Origin: Lysobacter sp. Root494
GTDB lineage: Bacteria > Pseudomonadota > Gammaproteobacteria > Xanthomonadales > Xanthomonadaceae
Length of the DNA stretch: 64,000 nt
Direction of reading: 5' to 3'
Assembly: GCF_001427225.1 (NCBI RefSeq)
Contig: NZ_LMFH01000005.1
Coordinates: forward strand, 795,325-859,324
The notes beneath the pieces were generated by a model that was not told the origin of the DNA, searched no databases, and was given only the letters and a program-made list of their open reading frames with translations. The position numbers and the translations under genes are program-made. This document shows, in pieces, positions 1 to 9,711 of this stretch; position 1 is the stretch's first letter; each line of letters opens with the position of its first letter.

Positions 1-254
1 TCGACAACTCGGGGGGGTTCTATCGCAACGAAGTCGACAAGGCCGCGCGTTCGCGCATGAACGTGCCGTTCTTCCTGCACGACGAAGCGCTGGACAAGCC
101 TTTCCTCAAGGAAGCCGAGGCGGCAGGCCTGATCTCGCTCAAGGGACACCGCGCGCTCGGCGGCATGCGCGCTTCGATCTACAACGCGATGTCGGAGGCG
201 GGCGTGCAGGCGCTGGCCGACTTCATGCGCGATTTCCGACAAAGGCATGGGTGA
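1..254 (+). CDS. serC: Phosphoserine aminotransferase, C-terminal part
   Basis: This is the last 84 or so codons of a PLP-dependent class V aminotransferase, cut by the left edge and read in frame from base 3. The tail motif [20 protein letters not shown] and the later [16 protein letters not shown] match the C-terminal substrate-binding part of SerC, which makes phosphoserine from phosphohydroxypyruvate in serine synthesis. The N-terminal half and the PLP lysine lie outside the window. It sits 142 bases upstream of pheA on the same strand, a serC-pheA order common in gammaproteobacteria. Two strong hairpins fill the gap between them. Confidence 0.93.
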   Translation, partial: DNSGGFYRNEVDKAARSRMNVPFFLHDEALDKPFLKEAEAAGLISLKGHRALGGMRASIYNAMSEAGVQALADFMRDFRQRHG

Positions 255-325
255 GCGGACGCGCTTGGCCGATGCCCTATCGGCATTGGCCGCGTCCGCG
301 AACGCCCGGCCATGGATGGCCGGGC
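255..325. repeat. Two adjacent hairpins between serC and pheA
   Basis: The first inverted repeat begins right after the serC stop. Arms GCGGACGCG (255-263) and CGCGTCCGC (291-299) enclose a second paired segment around GCCGATGCC and GGCATTGGC. The next has perfect 10-base arms, GCCCGGCCAT (304-313) and ATGGCCGGGC (316-325). Neither is followed by a T tract, so they are poor intrinsic terminators. They may stabilise the serC 3' end or adjust read-through to pheA. Confidence 0.6.
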
Positions 326-396
326 AGGGCTGTCCGGAGAGAAATGTGTTCCGCCACGGATGGCTGCGATGTTCAGCCCGAAGCGAAGAGACATAA

Positions 397-1575
397 ATGA
401 AAGAAAAGACCAGCAAGCCGAAGCAAGCGAAGGCGAGGAAAGTGTCCCCGCTCTTAGGCAAAGACACAGTATCTGCCGGGGCGGCTTCTCCGGCGCTGCC
501 GCCCGACCTGGGCGAATTGCGCCAGCGCATCGACGGCATCGATCGCCACATCCAGGAATTGATCGCCGAACGGGCGCAGTTCGCGAACCAGGTCGGCAAG
601 GCGAAAGGCAAGCTCGCCGCAGCCGTCGATTACTACCGCCCCGAGCGCGAAGCCCAGGTGCTGCGCCGTGTGGTCGATCGCAACGATGGGCCGCTCAACG
701 ACGAAGTGCTGGTGCGGCTGTTCCGCGAAATTATGTCCGCGTGCCTGGCGCAACAGGAGCCGTTGAAGATCGGTTTCCTCGGTCCCGAGGGTACGCATTC
801 GCAGCAGGCGGTCTACAAGCACTTCGGCCATTCGATCCATGGCCTGCCGCTGGCGAGCATCGAGGAAGTGTTCCAGGAAGTGGAAGCGGGCGACGCGGAT
901 TTCGGGGTAGTGCCGGTGGAAAACTCCACGCAGGGCACGATCCAGTCGACGCTGGATATGTTCCTTACTTCGAAGCTGAGGATATGCGGCGAAGTCGAAC
1001 TGCGCGTGCACCAGCACCTGCTGTCGCGCGCAAATCGGCTCGAGGACATCGAACGCGTGTATTCGCATCCGCAGTCGTTCGCACAGTGCAAGGCCTGGTT
1101 GCGCCAGTACCTGCCGAAGGCGGAGAAGATCGCCGTCACCAGCAATGCCGATGCCGCCAAGCGCGCGCGTAATGCGGACGACGCGGCCGCAATCGCCGGC
1201 ATCAGCGCGGCGACGGTGTACGGACTGAAGTCGCTGGCCGGACCGATCGAGGATCGACCCGACAACACCACTCGCTTCCTGGTGCTCGGACGCGAGCTGT
1301 TCCCGCCGTCGGGCAACGACCGCACCTCGCTGCTGGTGTTCATCAAGGACCAGCCGGGCGCGCTGTACCACGTGCTCGCGCCGTTCGCGAAGCACGGCCT
1401 GAGCATGAACCGCATCGAATCGCGCCCGGGACACACCGGTCTGTGGCAGTACGCGTTCTTCATCGACATCACCGGCCATGCGCAGGAAGACGCGATGCGC
1501 CGTGCGCTCGATGAAGTGCATGAATTCGCACAGGAAGTGAAGGTGCTCGGTTCCTATCCGGTCGCGATCGCATGA
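397..1575 (+). CDS. pheA: Bifunctional chorismate mutase / prephenate dehydratase (P-protein)
   Basis: Converts chorismate to prephenate and then to phenylpyruvate, the committed phenylalanine branch, in the cytoplasm. The 392-residue protein has a basic N-terminal leader, a chorismate mutase helix starting near residue 37 (ELRQRIDGID), a prephenate dehydratase domain from about 122 (GFLGPEGTHS), the NTTRF motif near 290, and a C-terminal ACT domain (PGALYHVL, then ESRP) that in this family binds phenylalanine for feedback inhibition. The leader of roughly 35 residues is longer than in the E. coli protein, so the true start could be later. The stop overlaps the hisC start in an ATGA, which implies translational coupling. 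Confidence 0.96.
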   Translation: MKEKTSKPKQAKARKVSPLLGKDTVSAGAASPALPPDLGELRQRIDGIDRHIQELIAERAQFANQVGKAKGKLAAAVDYYRPEREAQVLRRVVDRNDGPLNDEVLVRLFREIMSACLAQQEPLKIGFLGPEGTHSQQAVYKHFGHSIHGLPLASIEEVFQEVEAGDADFGVVPVENSTQGTIQSTLDMFLTSKLRICGEVELRVHQHLLSRANRLEDIERVYSHPQSFAQCKAWLRQYLPKAEKIAVTSNADAAKRARNADDAAAIAGISAATVYGLKSLAGPIEDRPDNTTRFLVLGRELFPPSGNDRTSLLVFIKDQPGALYHVLAPFAKHGLSMNRIESRPGHTGLWQYAFFIDITGHAQEDAMRRALDEVHEFAQEVKVLGSYPVAIA

Positions 1576-2732
1576 GCGATGCGGCAAGGACGGTTGAGGT
1601 GGCCACGACGTACGATGAAGCCTGGTTCGCGTCCCGCGCTTCGCGCGGGGTGCAAGGCCTGCGCGCGTACGACCCCGGCCACGACCTGGTTGCGTTCCGC
1701 CGCAAGTTCGGGGACATGCTGGTCGAACTCGGCTCCAACGAGAATCCCTATGGTCCGTCGCCCGCCGCACGCATGGCGATCCTGGACCAGCTGCACTCCT
1801 TGCACCGTTATCCAGATCCGCTCGGGCTCGACCTGAAGCGGGCGCTGGCGGCGAAACACGGTGTCGATGTTGGCCAGATCCTGCTCGGCAATGGCTCCCA
1901 TGAGTTGCTGATGCAGCTCGCGCAAGTGTTTGCGGGAGAGGGCGATGAAGTCGTGTTTTCGCGTTACGGCTTCGCGGTATTCGCGCTGGCAACGCAATGC
2001 GCCGGAGCGAAGGCTCGCGTGGTCGAAGCGCTGCCGCGCGACCACGCGACGATGCCGCTCGGCCATGATCTCGATGCGATCGCCGCGGCCGTAACGCCGG
2101 TTACGAAACTGGTCTACATCGCCAACCCGAACAATCCCACCGGCACGTGGTTCGGACGCGACGCGATGGAGGTGTTCCTCTCGCGCATTCCTGGCGAAGC
2201 GGTCGTCGTATTCGACGAGGCCTATGCCGAGATGGCCAACGCGCCCGATTACAGCAGTGTCTTGCCGCTGCTGTCGCGGCATCCGAACCTGGTCGTCACA
2301 CGTACTTTCAGCAAGGCGTATGGGCTCGCAGGACTTCGCGTCGGCTATCTGATGGCGGCGCCGGGACTCGTTGCGGTGATGGAGCGCGTTCGCGAGAGCT
2401 TCAACGTCAACGGTCCGGCGCTGGCCGCATGCGAAGCCGTGCTGGACGACACCGCGCACCTGCGGTGGTCGCTGGATCGAAACGCCACCGAGCGCACGTC
2501 GTTGACAGAGGCCTTGCAGGAACGAAACCTGCGTGTGTACCCGTCGCAAACGAACTTCGTGCTGGTTGAATTCGGCCCGAATACGGCGCTGATCGAGGCC
2601 GCACTTATAGCGCAGGGCGTCGTGCTGCGTCCGATGGGCGGCTACGGCCTCGGCGACTGCCTTCGCATCACCGTCGGCAGCCACGAAGAAAACCTGCGTT
2701 TGCTGGCGGCCTTGGACAAGGTCATCGCATGA
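1572..2732 (+). CDS. hisC: Histidinol-phosphate / aromatic aminotransferase
   Basis: A 386-residue PLP-dependent class I/II aminotransferase of the HisC type. The motif SKAYGLAGLRVGY carries the probable PLP lysine at residue 248, and NPNNPTG and FDEAYAEM are the usual cofactor-contact motifs. It lies between pheA and aroA, overlapping both by four bases. By that context it probably transaminates phenylpyruvate or hydroxyphenylpyruvate (or arogenate precursors) rather than serving mainly in histidine synthesis. That assignment is inference: HisC-family enzymes often have both activities, and any his operon lies outside this window. Confidence 0.9.
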   Translation: MSDAARTVEVATTYDEAWFASRASRGVQGLRAYDPGHDLVAFRRKFGDMLVELGSNENPYGPSPAARMAILDQLHSLHRYPDPLGLDLKRALAAKHGVDVGQILLGNGSHELLMQLAQVFAGEGDEVVFSRYGFAVFALATQCAGAKARVVEALPRDHATMPLGHDLDAIAAAVTPVTKLVYIANPNNPTGTWFGRDAMEVFLSRIPGEAVVVFDEAYAEMANAPDYSSVLPLLSRHPNLVVTRTFSKAYGLAGLRVGYLMAAPGLVAVMERVRESFNVNGPALAACEAVLDDTAHLRWSLDRNATERTSLTEALQERNLRVYPSQTNFVLVEFGPNTALIEAALIAQGVVLRPMGGYGLGDCLRITVGSHEENLRLLAALDKVIA

Positions 2733-4042
2733 ACCGCGAAGCCGTGCAGCACTGGATCGCATCGGCTGGCCAGCCACTCTCGGGCAATGTGCGCGTGCCG
2801 GGCGACAAGTCGGTTTCACACCGTGCGGTGATGCTCGGTGCGATTGCCGAGGGCACGACGCGCATTCGTGGATTCCTCGAAGGCGAGGACACGCGGGCAA
2901 CGGCGCGCGTGTTCGCGCAGCTCGGCGTGTGCATCGAAGCGCCGAGTGCGGGCGAGCGCATCGTCCATGGCGTGGGTCTGCACGGCCTGCGTGGCAGCGA
3001 CGCACCGCTGGATTGCGGCAATGCCGGCACTGGCATGCGCCTGCTCACCGGCTTGCTGGCCGCGCAGTCCTTCGACAGCACGTTGATTGGCGACGAGTCG
3101 CTGTCCAGGCGCCCCATGCGCCGCGTTGCCGAACCTCTTGCGGCGATGGGCGCACGCATCGACAGCGAACCGGGTGGGCTTCCACCGCTGCGCCTCCATG
3201 GCGGCGCGAAACTGCTGGGTGTCGAGACAACCACGGCCGTCGCCAGTGCGCAGGTGAAGTCCGCACTGCTGCTCGCTGGCCTATACGCGGACGGCGAAAC
3301 CGTCGTGCGCGAACCGCATCCGACGCGTGATTACACCGAACGGATGCTCGCCGCCTTCGGCTGGCCCATCGAATTCACACCGGGCGCGGCGCGCCTCCGT
3401 GGCGGGCATCGCCTCACCGCGATCGATGTCGACGTGCCCGCGGATTTCTCCTCCGCTGCGTTTTTCATCGTCGCGGCGACGCTGGTTCCAGGGTCCGAAC
3501 TGCGCATCGAAGCCGTCGGCATGAATTCCCGCCGGACCGGGCTGCTCGGCGCGTTGCGGCTGATGGGTGCCGACATCCGCGAAGAGAACCGCCAGGAGCA
3601 AGGTGGCGAACCGGTCGCCGATCTCGTCGTGCGCCACGCGCCTTTGCACGGCATCGAAGTGCCCGTGGAACTCGTGCCCGACATGATCGACGAGTTCCCG
3701 ATCCTATTCGTCGCCGCGGCCTGTGCGAACGGCCGCACCGTCGTGCGCGGTGCAGCGGAACTGCGCGTCAAGGAATCCGACCGGATCGCGACCATGGCTA
3801 CCGGCCTGCGCGGCCTCGGTATCGAAGTGGAAGAAACTCCCGACGGTGCAGTGATCGAAGGCGGACGTCTGCGGGGCGGGTCAATCGAGAGCCACGGCGA
3901 CCATCGCATTGCCATGAGCTTTGCCGTCGCCGCGCAGCTGGCCGAAGCCGAAGTCCGGATCGATGACGTCGCGAACGTCGCGACATCATTTCCAGGCTTC
4001 GTCGCGCTCGCCAAAGCAGCCGGCATGGCCATGGTGCAGTAG
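2729..4042 (+). CDS. aroA: 3-phosphoshikimate 1-carboxyvinyltransferase (EPSP synthase)
   Basis: Adds enolpyruvate from PEP to shikimate 3-phosphate, the sixth step of the shikimate pathway. The 437-residue length is normal. GDKSVSHRAVMLGA holds the conserved substrate-binding lysine, serine and arginine, NAGTGMRLL is the classic glycine-rich loop, and VKESDRI and GDHRIAMSF are the C-terminal signature motifs. It starts within the hisC stop (ATGA overlap), so pheA, hisC and aroA form one translationally coupled unit. No cytidylate kinase follows; cmk is found 31 kb away. Confidence 0.97.
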   Translation: MNREAVQHWIASAGQPLSGNVRVPGDKSVSHRAVMLGAIAEGTTRIRGFLEGEDTRATARVFAQLGVCIEAPSAGERIVHGVGLHGLRGSDAPLDCGNAGTGMRLLTGLLAAQSFDSTLIGDESLSRRPMRRVAEPLAAMGARIDSEPGGLPPLRLHGGAKLLGVETTTAVASAQVKSALLLAGLYADGETVVREPHPTRDYTERMLAAFGWPIEFTPGAARLRGGHRLTAIDVDVPADFSSAAFFIVAATLVPGSELRIEAVGMNSRRTGLLGALRLMGADIREENRQEQGGEPVADLVVRHAPLHGIEVPVELVPDMIDEFPILFVAAACANGRTVVRGAAELRVKESDRIATMATGLRGLGIEVEETPDGAVIEGGRLRGGSIESHGDHRIAMSFAVAAQLAEAEVRIDDVANVATSFPGFVALAKAAGMAMVQ

Positions 4043-4104
4043 CAGCGGCCCTCGGCCGCGACCTAAGCCATCGCCGCACTGACCGCGCCCAAGGGCGCTC
4101 CTAC
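4041..4104. repeat. REP-type inverted pair between convergent genes
   Basis: Two hairpin units face each other across about 24 bases: AGCGGCCCTCGGCCGCGACC on the left and GCGCCCAAGGGCGCTCCTAC on the right. Each is a small palindrome with the GTAGGAGCG / CGCGACC ends typical of a REP family seen in pseudomonads and xanthomonads (family link from memory). It fills the whole gap between convergent aroA and the TonB-like gene and overlaps both stop codons. Confidence 0.7.
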
Positions 4105-4733
4105 TGCTTGAAGCTGATGGGAACCTGCACGCGACCCGTTACCGGGCGGCCTTCCGCCATCGCGGGACGGAAGCGCCAATGGCGCACCGCATCGACTGCG
4201 GCACGATCGAGTTGCCGGGAGCCGCTGCTCCTGGCGACTTCAACGGCAGAGGGAATGCCGTTCTCGCTGATTTCCGCACTCACCATCACGGTGCCTTGCT
4301 CGCCGTTGCGCAACGCCTGCGCAGGGTACCTGGGGGCGGGCATCGAAACGGGTTGCGGCTGCGACGTCGCGATGGGAGCCTGAGGCGGCGGGGGAGCAGG
4401 TGCAGCAGGCGGCGGAGGTGGCGGCGCGGTTTCGACGAGACGGGGCTGTTCGCCGTTATCGGTGGCGGGCGTCGCCGGCACCGGTATATCGCTGACCTCG
4501 TCCGAATCCCCGGCCATCGGTGCAGGCAGCGGTGCGTAGTGCGGATTCGCTGCGGTCGGTGCTGCCGGACCTGCGCGATAAAAATCGCTGTCGCCCCCAC
4601 GCCAGACCAGCAGGAAAAGCAGCAGCCCCGCTACGAAAGCGCCCAGCACCCAGAACAACGCCCGGCGCGAAGGCCGCCACGCTGCTAGATCGAAAGAACG
4701 GTGCGGAGGGGAGGTTGCAGGCATGTCGGTCAT
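4101..4733 (-). CDS. TonB-family energy transducer-like protein
   Basis: A 210-residue protein with a short cytoplasmic N-terminus, one membrane helix at about residues 28-44 (ALFWVLGAFVAGLLLFLLV), a proline-rich linker at about 80-130, and a C-terminal TonB domain (PRYPAQALRNGEQGTVMV, then WRFRPA). TonB proteins pass energy from the inner membrane to outer-membrane receptors. No exbB, exbD or receptor gene lies nearby, so this may be an accessory TonB or a structural variant. It converges with aroA; its stop codon lies in the REP-type repeat. Confidence 0.8.
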   Translation of the reverse strand: MTDMPATSPPHRSFDLAAWRPSRRALFWVLGAFVAGLLLFLLVWRGGDSDFYRAGPAAPTAANPHYAPLPAPMAGDSDEVSDIPVPATPATDNGEQPRLVETAPPPPPPAAPAPPPPQAPIATSQPQPVSMPAPRYPAQALRNGEQGTVMVSAEISENGIPSAVEVARSSGSRQLDRAAVDAVRHWRFRPAMAEGRPVTGRVQVPISFKQ

Positions 4734-4785
4734 GGGCGAACGGGTCGGGGGAACCGTTCGATGGTGCCGGTCGGCTTGTTAATAA

Positions 4786-6144
<1,359 letters not shown>

Positions 6145-6151
6145 ACCCGCT

Positions 6152-6243
6152 CGTCATTCCTGCAAAGCAGGAATCCATGGACTTGGAGGTTCAGTGCACT
6201 GGCGGGCACACGTCCATGGATTCCCGCCTTCGCGGGAATGACG
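6152..6243. repeat. dRS3/REP-like dimer, copy 1
   Basis: Two inverted units: CGTCATTCCTGCAAAGCAGG with AATCCATGGA (6152-6181), and TCCATGGATT with CCCGCCTTCGCGGGAATGACG (6213-6243). The second holds ATTCCC-N8-GGGAAT, the pattern of the neisserial dRS3 element and related proteobacterial repeats. It lies between the serS stop and the azoR terminator. A related dimer is at 47181 and a half copy at 57369. Confidence 0.75.
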
Positions 6244-6245
6244 AC

Positions 6246-6273
6246 AAAAAAACGGGCCCGCAATGCGGGCCCG
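6246..6273 (-). terminator. Intrinsic terminator of azoR
   Basis: On the minus strand, a perfect 9-base stem (CGGGCCCGC / GCGGGCCCG, 6253-6273) with a 3-base loop is followed by seven T residues. It lies 45 bases beyond the azoR stop. Confidence 0.85.
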
Positions 6274-6318
6274 CTGCGTTCCGGCGCAGGGGAGGGCACC
6301 GGAATACGCTTGCTCAAG

Positions 6319-6900
6319 TCACGCGGCTTCGCGCAGCGGCGCCTGGATAGCCGCCTTGGCGCCTTCCAGTGCATCGGTGCGGTGCTGCGGCGAATACGCC
6401 ACGCCTTCGGCGCGGATGAACTCGATATCGCTGACGCCGAGGAAACCAAATACCTGGCGCAGATAGGCTTCCTGGAAATCCGCCGGGCTGTTGTCGCCGT
6501 AGATGCCACCGCGGCCGCTGGCGATCACCATGCGCTTGCCTTTGGCGAGGCCTTCCGGGCCGTTCTCCGTGTAGCGGAACGTGCGGCCGGCGATGGCCAC
6601 GCGATCGATCCAGGCCTTCAGCGTCGACGGCACGCTGAAGTTGTACATCGGCGCGCCGATCACGATGACGTCGCTATCCAGGAACTGCTGGAGCGTCTGT
6701 TCGCCGGCTTCGGTGATGGCCACGTCGGTCTTGGCGAGGACCGGACCGGTCAGATGCGGCAAGGGTTCGGCATCCAGGTCGCGGTACGTGACCGACAGGC
6801 CAGGCACGGCATCCTGCCAGCGTGCGACGATGGCGGCGGTAAGTTCGCGGGTAACGGAACCGGCGCCGGTGGCGGCGGAGTCGATATGCAGCAGTTTCAT
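6319..6900 (-). CDS. azoR: FMN-dependent NADH-azoreductase
   Basis: A 193-residue flavodoxin-fold NAD(P)H quinone/azo reductase. The opening MKLLHIDSAA, the FMN-loop motif GAPMYNFSVPSTLKAWIDR near the middle, and the GGIYG loop are AzoR hallmarks. Such enzymes reduce quinones and azo dyes by two-electron transfer and protect against quinone or electrophile stress. It is divergent from a LysR regulator across 117 bases. The ATG at 6900 is preferred because the reading frame continues open upstream only by crossing the LysR gene. Confidence 0.92.
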   Translation of the reverse strand: MKLLHIDSAATGAGSVTRELTAAIVARWQDAVPGLSVTYRDLDAEPLPHLTGPVLAKTDVAITEAGEQTLQQFLDSDVIVIGAPMYNFSVPSTLKAWIDRVAIAGRTFRYTENGPEGLAKGKRMVIASGRGGIYGDNSPADFQEAYLRQVFGFLGVSDIEFIRAEGVAYSPQHRTDALEGAKAAIQAPLREAA

Positions 6901-6992
6901 GGACCTCTCCCGATGGGTAGCGGCCGGTGGCCGCGTTGGACGCCACTTTCCATCGTTGCAGTATTGGGATAAAGCTGGTTTAATATCACTGA

Positions 6993-7007
6993 CTGTTCTG
7001 ATTACAG
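6993..7007. promoter_or_regulatory. LysR-type T-N11-A palindrome
   Basis: CTGT-TCTGATT-ACAG is a perfect 4-base inverted repeat with a 7-base centre. It satisfies the T-N11-A rule for LysR-family binding (T at 6994, A at 7006). It lies 10 bases before the regulator start codon in the azoR-LysR gap, the expected place for autoregulation and divergent control. Confidence 0.5.
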
Positions 7008-7017
7008 GATAATTGCC

Positions 7018-8052
7018 ATGCAGGACCTCAACGACCTCTACTATTTCGCCGCCGTCGTGGACCACCAGGGATTCGCCGCGGCCGAGCGCGCGTTGGGCAT
7101 CCCGAAGTCGCGCCTGAGCCGCCGCATCAGCCAGCTCGAAACCGATCTCGGTGTCCGCCTGCTGCAGCGTTCCACGCGCCGCTTCGCGGTGACCGAAGTT
7201 GGCCACAGCGTCTATCGCCACGCGCAATCGATGCTCGCGGAAGCGCAGGCCGCGCGCGAAGTCGTCGATCGCCTGAGCGCTGAACCGCGCGGCGTGATCC
7301 GCGTCAGCGTGCCGGTCGGAATGGCCCAGCAGCAGATGCCGAAGCTGCTGCCGGAATTCCTCGCGAAGTACCCGCAGGTGCGCGTGCAGTTGCATGTCAG
7401 CAATCGCCGCGTCGACATCATCAACGAAGGCGTGGACGTCGCGCTGCGCGTTCGAACACGGCTGGACGACGACGGCAGCCTGGTGATGCGCAACTTCGGC
7501 CAGATCCAGGAGCTGCTCGTCGCGAGCCCCGGCTATCTCAAGCGCATGGGTCGCCCGCAGAACCCCGACGACCTCGCCCAGCACGTCACGCTGAGCATGA
7601 ACGAAGACGAGGCCCACCAGCGCTGGGAGCTGCACGGCCCTAATGGGGAAGTGCGCCGCGTCGAACTGAAGCCGCGCGTAGCCGGTTTCGACTTCCCGAT
7701 GCTGATGGCACTCGCCACGCAGGGTGTGGGCATCACGATGCTGCCGGAAACCGTGTGCGCCGAAGCCGTGCGCAACGGCGAACTGGAAGTCGTGCTCCCG
7801 CAATGGCGCCTCCCGCAGGGCATCTTCCACGCAGTGTTCGCATCGCGTCGGGGCCTGTTGCCAGCGGTGCGCGTGTTCATCGATTTCCTGGCCGAACGCG
7901 TGCCGGCCCTCGTGGAATCCGCACGTCTGCAATGCGGCGACATTCCAGGCGGCAAGCCGTGTCCGGAAGGCGTCAAGAACGCCACGCCTGTGCCGGCTGC
8001 AAAGGACAAGCCCGCTCGCAAATCGCGCGAGCGCACCGCGGAGCCGGCGTGA
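7018..8052 (+). CDS. LysR-family transcriptional regulator
   Basis: A 344-residue regulator with an N-terminal winged HTH at about residues 1-60 (LYYFAAVVDHQGFAAAERALG, then SRLSRRISQLE) and a periplasmic-binding-like effector domain from about 90. The divergent azoR makes it the likely regulator of that quinone/azo reductase, as for quinone-responsive LysR proteins beside azoR in pseudomonads; the effector is unknown. The C-terminus carries an extra basic, lysine/proline-rich tail of about 35 residues beyond the normal fold. A palindrome suited to LysR binding lies just upstream of its ATG. Confidence 0.93.
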   Translation: MQDLNDLYYFAAVVDHQGFAAAERALGIPKSRLSRRISQLETDLGVRLLQRSTRRFAVTEVGHSVYRHAQSMLAEAQAAREVVDRLSAEPRGVIRVSVPVGMAQQQMPKLLPEFLAKYPQVRVQLHVSNRRVDIINEGVDVALRVRTRLDDDGSLVMRNFGQIQELLVASPGYLKRMGRPQNPDDLAQHVTLSMNEDEAHQRWELHGPNGEVRRVELKPRVAGFDFPMLMALATQGVGITMLPETVCAEAVRNGELEVVLPQWRLPQGIFHAVFASRRGLLPAVRVFIDFLAERVPALVESARLQCGDIPGGKPCPEGVKNATPVPAAKDKPARKSRERTAEPA

Positions 8053-8113
8053 GAGAATGCGCGCCCCGTGGTGCACGCGCGGGGCATCCAGTTCGATAAT
8101 TCAGGTTCGATAC

Positions 8114-8203
8114 GGAAGTGTGGCCGAGCGGTTTAAGGCACCGGTCTTGAAAACCGGCGTGGCAGCGATGCCACCGTGGGTTCGAATCCCACCGCTTCCG
8201 CCA
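8114..8203 (+). tRNA. tRNA-Ser (UGA anticodon)
   Basis: The gene spans 90 bases. Acceptor arms GGAAGTG (8114-8120) and CGCTTCC (8193-8199) pair with one wobble, followed by discriminator G and an encoded CCA (8201-8203). The anticodon loop CTTGAAA in the stem CCGGT/ACCGG gives anticodon TGA. There is a long variable arm (GTGGCAGCGATGCCAC), as expected of a class II serine tRNA, and the T loop is GGTTCGAATCC. A GATAAT -10 box at 8095-8100 sits about 13 bases before the mature 5' end. Confidence 0.97.
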
Positions 8204-8280
8204 AACACCCGATTTGCCGCTGTGCGCGGCCGGCTTCTCCGCCATACTTCGGCGTAGGTTTCCTGCTGCGAATCGTCGTC

Positions 8281-9705
8281 ATGGATATTGCTGCATCCAC
8301 GCCCATCACCGAATTGGCCCCAACGCTGCAGCGGCTGCGCGATGCGTGGGTGAAGCAACGCCCGGATTACGACCAGCGCCGTAACGATCTGCAGCGGCTG
8401 CGCAAGGCGTTCCATGCGCGCCTGGATGAAATGGCCGCGGCGGTGAGCGCCGACTTCGGCCACCGCTCCACGCACGAGAGCCTGTTGGCCGATGGCATGA
8501 CGGTGCTCTCCGAACTCGACCATATGATCGCGAACCTGCGCCGGTGGATGCGGCCGCGGCGGCGTGGCGTCGGCTGGCGACTGTGGCCTGCGCGTGCGCA
8601 GGTGCGGCACGTGCCGCTCGGCGTCGTCGGCGTGATCGCACCGTGGAATTACCCGGTGAACCTGTCGCTGGTGCCGCTGGCGACCGCGATCGCCGCGGGC
8701 AACCATGTCTACCTGAAACCTTCCGAGTACAACCCGCGCGCGAATGCATTCCTGCGCGAACTGCTGGCCGAAGTATTCCCGGCGGATCGCGTTGCCATCG
8801 CGCTCGGTGGCTCCGATGTCGCGGCAGCCTTCGCGTCATTGCCGTTCGACCACATCATGTTCACCGGCTCGACCGCCGTCGGCCGCAAGATCATGGCCGC
8901 CGCCGCGCCCAACCTGACGCCGGTCACACTGGAACTCGGCGGCAAGTCGCCAGCCGTCATCGGTTCGGATGCGCCAATGGAAACAACGGCCGCGCGCATC
9001 GCGACGGGAAAGCTCTTCAACGGCGGGCAGACCTGCATCGCGCCGGATTACGTGCTCGTGCCGGAGGCACGCCGCGATGAATTCGTGCAGGCGTTGCGCG
9101 GGGAAGTGGCTTCGCGCTATCCGGACCTCGAAAACAGTTCCGACTTCACCACGATCATCAATGAAGGCAACTACCGCCGGCTTCGTGGCTATCTCGATGA
9201 TGCGCATGAGCGCGGACTGGAGTTGATCCCGCTTGCTCAAGTCAAAGATGCGCAGGCGGCCGAATCACGCCGCCTGTTGCCGCCGACGCTGGTGATCGAG
9301 CCAGGCGACGACGCGAAGGTGATGCAGGAAGAGATCTTCGGTCCCGTCTTGCCGGTCAAGACGTACCGCCGCTTCGACGAAGTCATCGACTACATCAACG
9401 CGCATGACCGCCCGCTGGCGCTGTACCACTTCGGCCATGATCGCGACGAGATCGAGCGGCTGCTCGGCAACACCGTTGCCGGCGGCGTGTGCATCAACGA
9501 AACCCTGCTGCAGTACGCGTGCAACAGCCTGCCGTTCGGTGGTGTGGGCGCGAGCGGGATGGGCCAGTACCACGGCTTCGATGGCTTCGTGACCTTCAGC
9601 AAGGCGATGCCGGTGTTGCGGCAGGCCCGTTGGACGCTGTCGGACCGGTTGAAGCCGCCTTACAGCGGCTTCCCGGCGAAGATGATCAGGCTGTTGCTGC
9701 GCTGA
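8281..9705 (+). CDS. Coniferyl aldehyde dehydrogenase family protein
   Basis: A 474-residue NAD(P)-dependent aldehyde dehydrogenase. Visible motifs are the cofactor-binding APWNYPVNL, FTGSTAVGRKI, the general-base region LELGGKSP (Glu), the catalytic-cysteine segment FNGGQTCIAPDY, and the C-terminal NSLPFGGVGASGMGQYHG. The last motif and overall length fit the class 3-like group that includes coniferyl aldehyde dehydrogenase (CalB). The natural substrate could be an aromatic or a medium-chain aldehyde. The ATG at 8281 is chosen since any longer start would run into the tRNA. Confidence 0.88.
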   Translation: MDIAASTPITELAPTLQRLRDAWVKQRPDYDQRRNDLQRLRKAFHARLDEMAAAVSADFGHRSTHESLLADGMTVLSELDHMIANLRRWMRPRRRGVGWRLWPARAQVRHVPLGVVGVIAPWNYPVNLSLVPLATAIAAGNHVYLKPSEYNPRANAFLRELLAEVFPADRVAIALGGSDVAAAFASLPFDHIMFTGSTAVGRKIMAAAAPNLTPVTLELGGKSPAVIGSDAPMETTAARIATGKLFNGGQTCIAPDYVLVPEARRDEFVQALRGEVASRYPDLENSSDFTTIINEGNYRRLRGYLDDAHERGLELIPLAQVKDAQAAESRRLLPPTLVIEPGDDAKVMQEEIFGPVLPVKTYRRFDEVIDYINAHDRPLALYHFGHDRDEIERLLGNTVAGGVCINETLLQYACNSLPFGGVGASGMGQYHGFDGFVTFSKAMPVLRQARWTLSDRLKPPYSGFPAKMIRLLLR

Positions 9706-9711
9706 TCCTGC

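Noticed and set aside
454-1992. Long minus-strand open frame of about 500 codons opposite pheA and hisC
   Set aside because: Arginine-rich, no start context and no recognisable domains; typical antisense frame in high-GC DNA over two well-supported genes.
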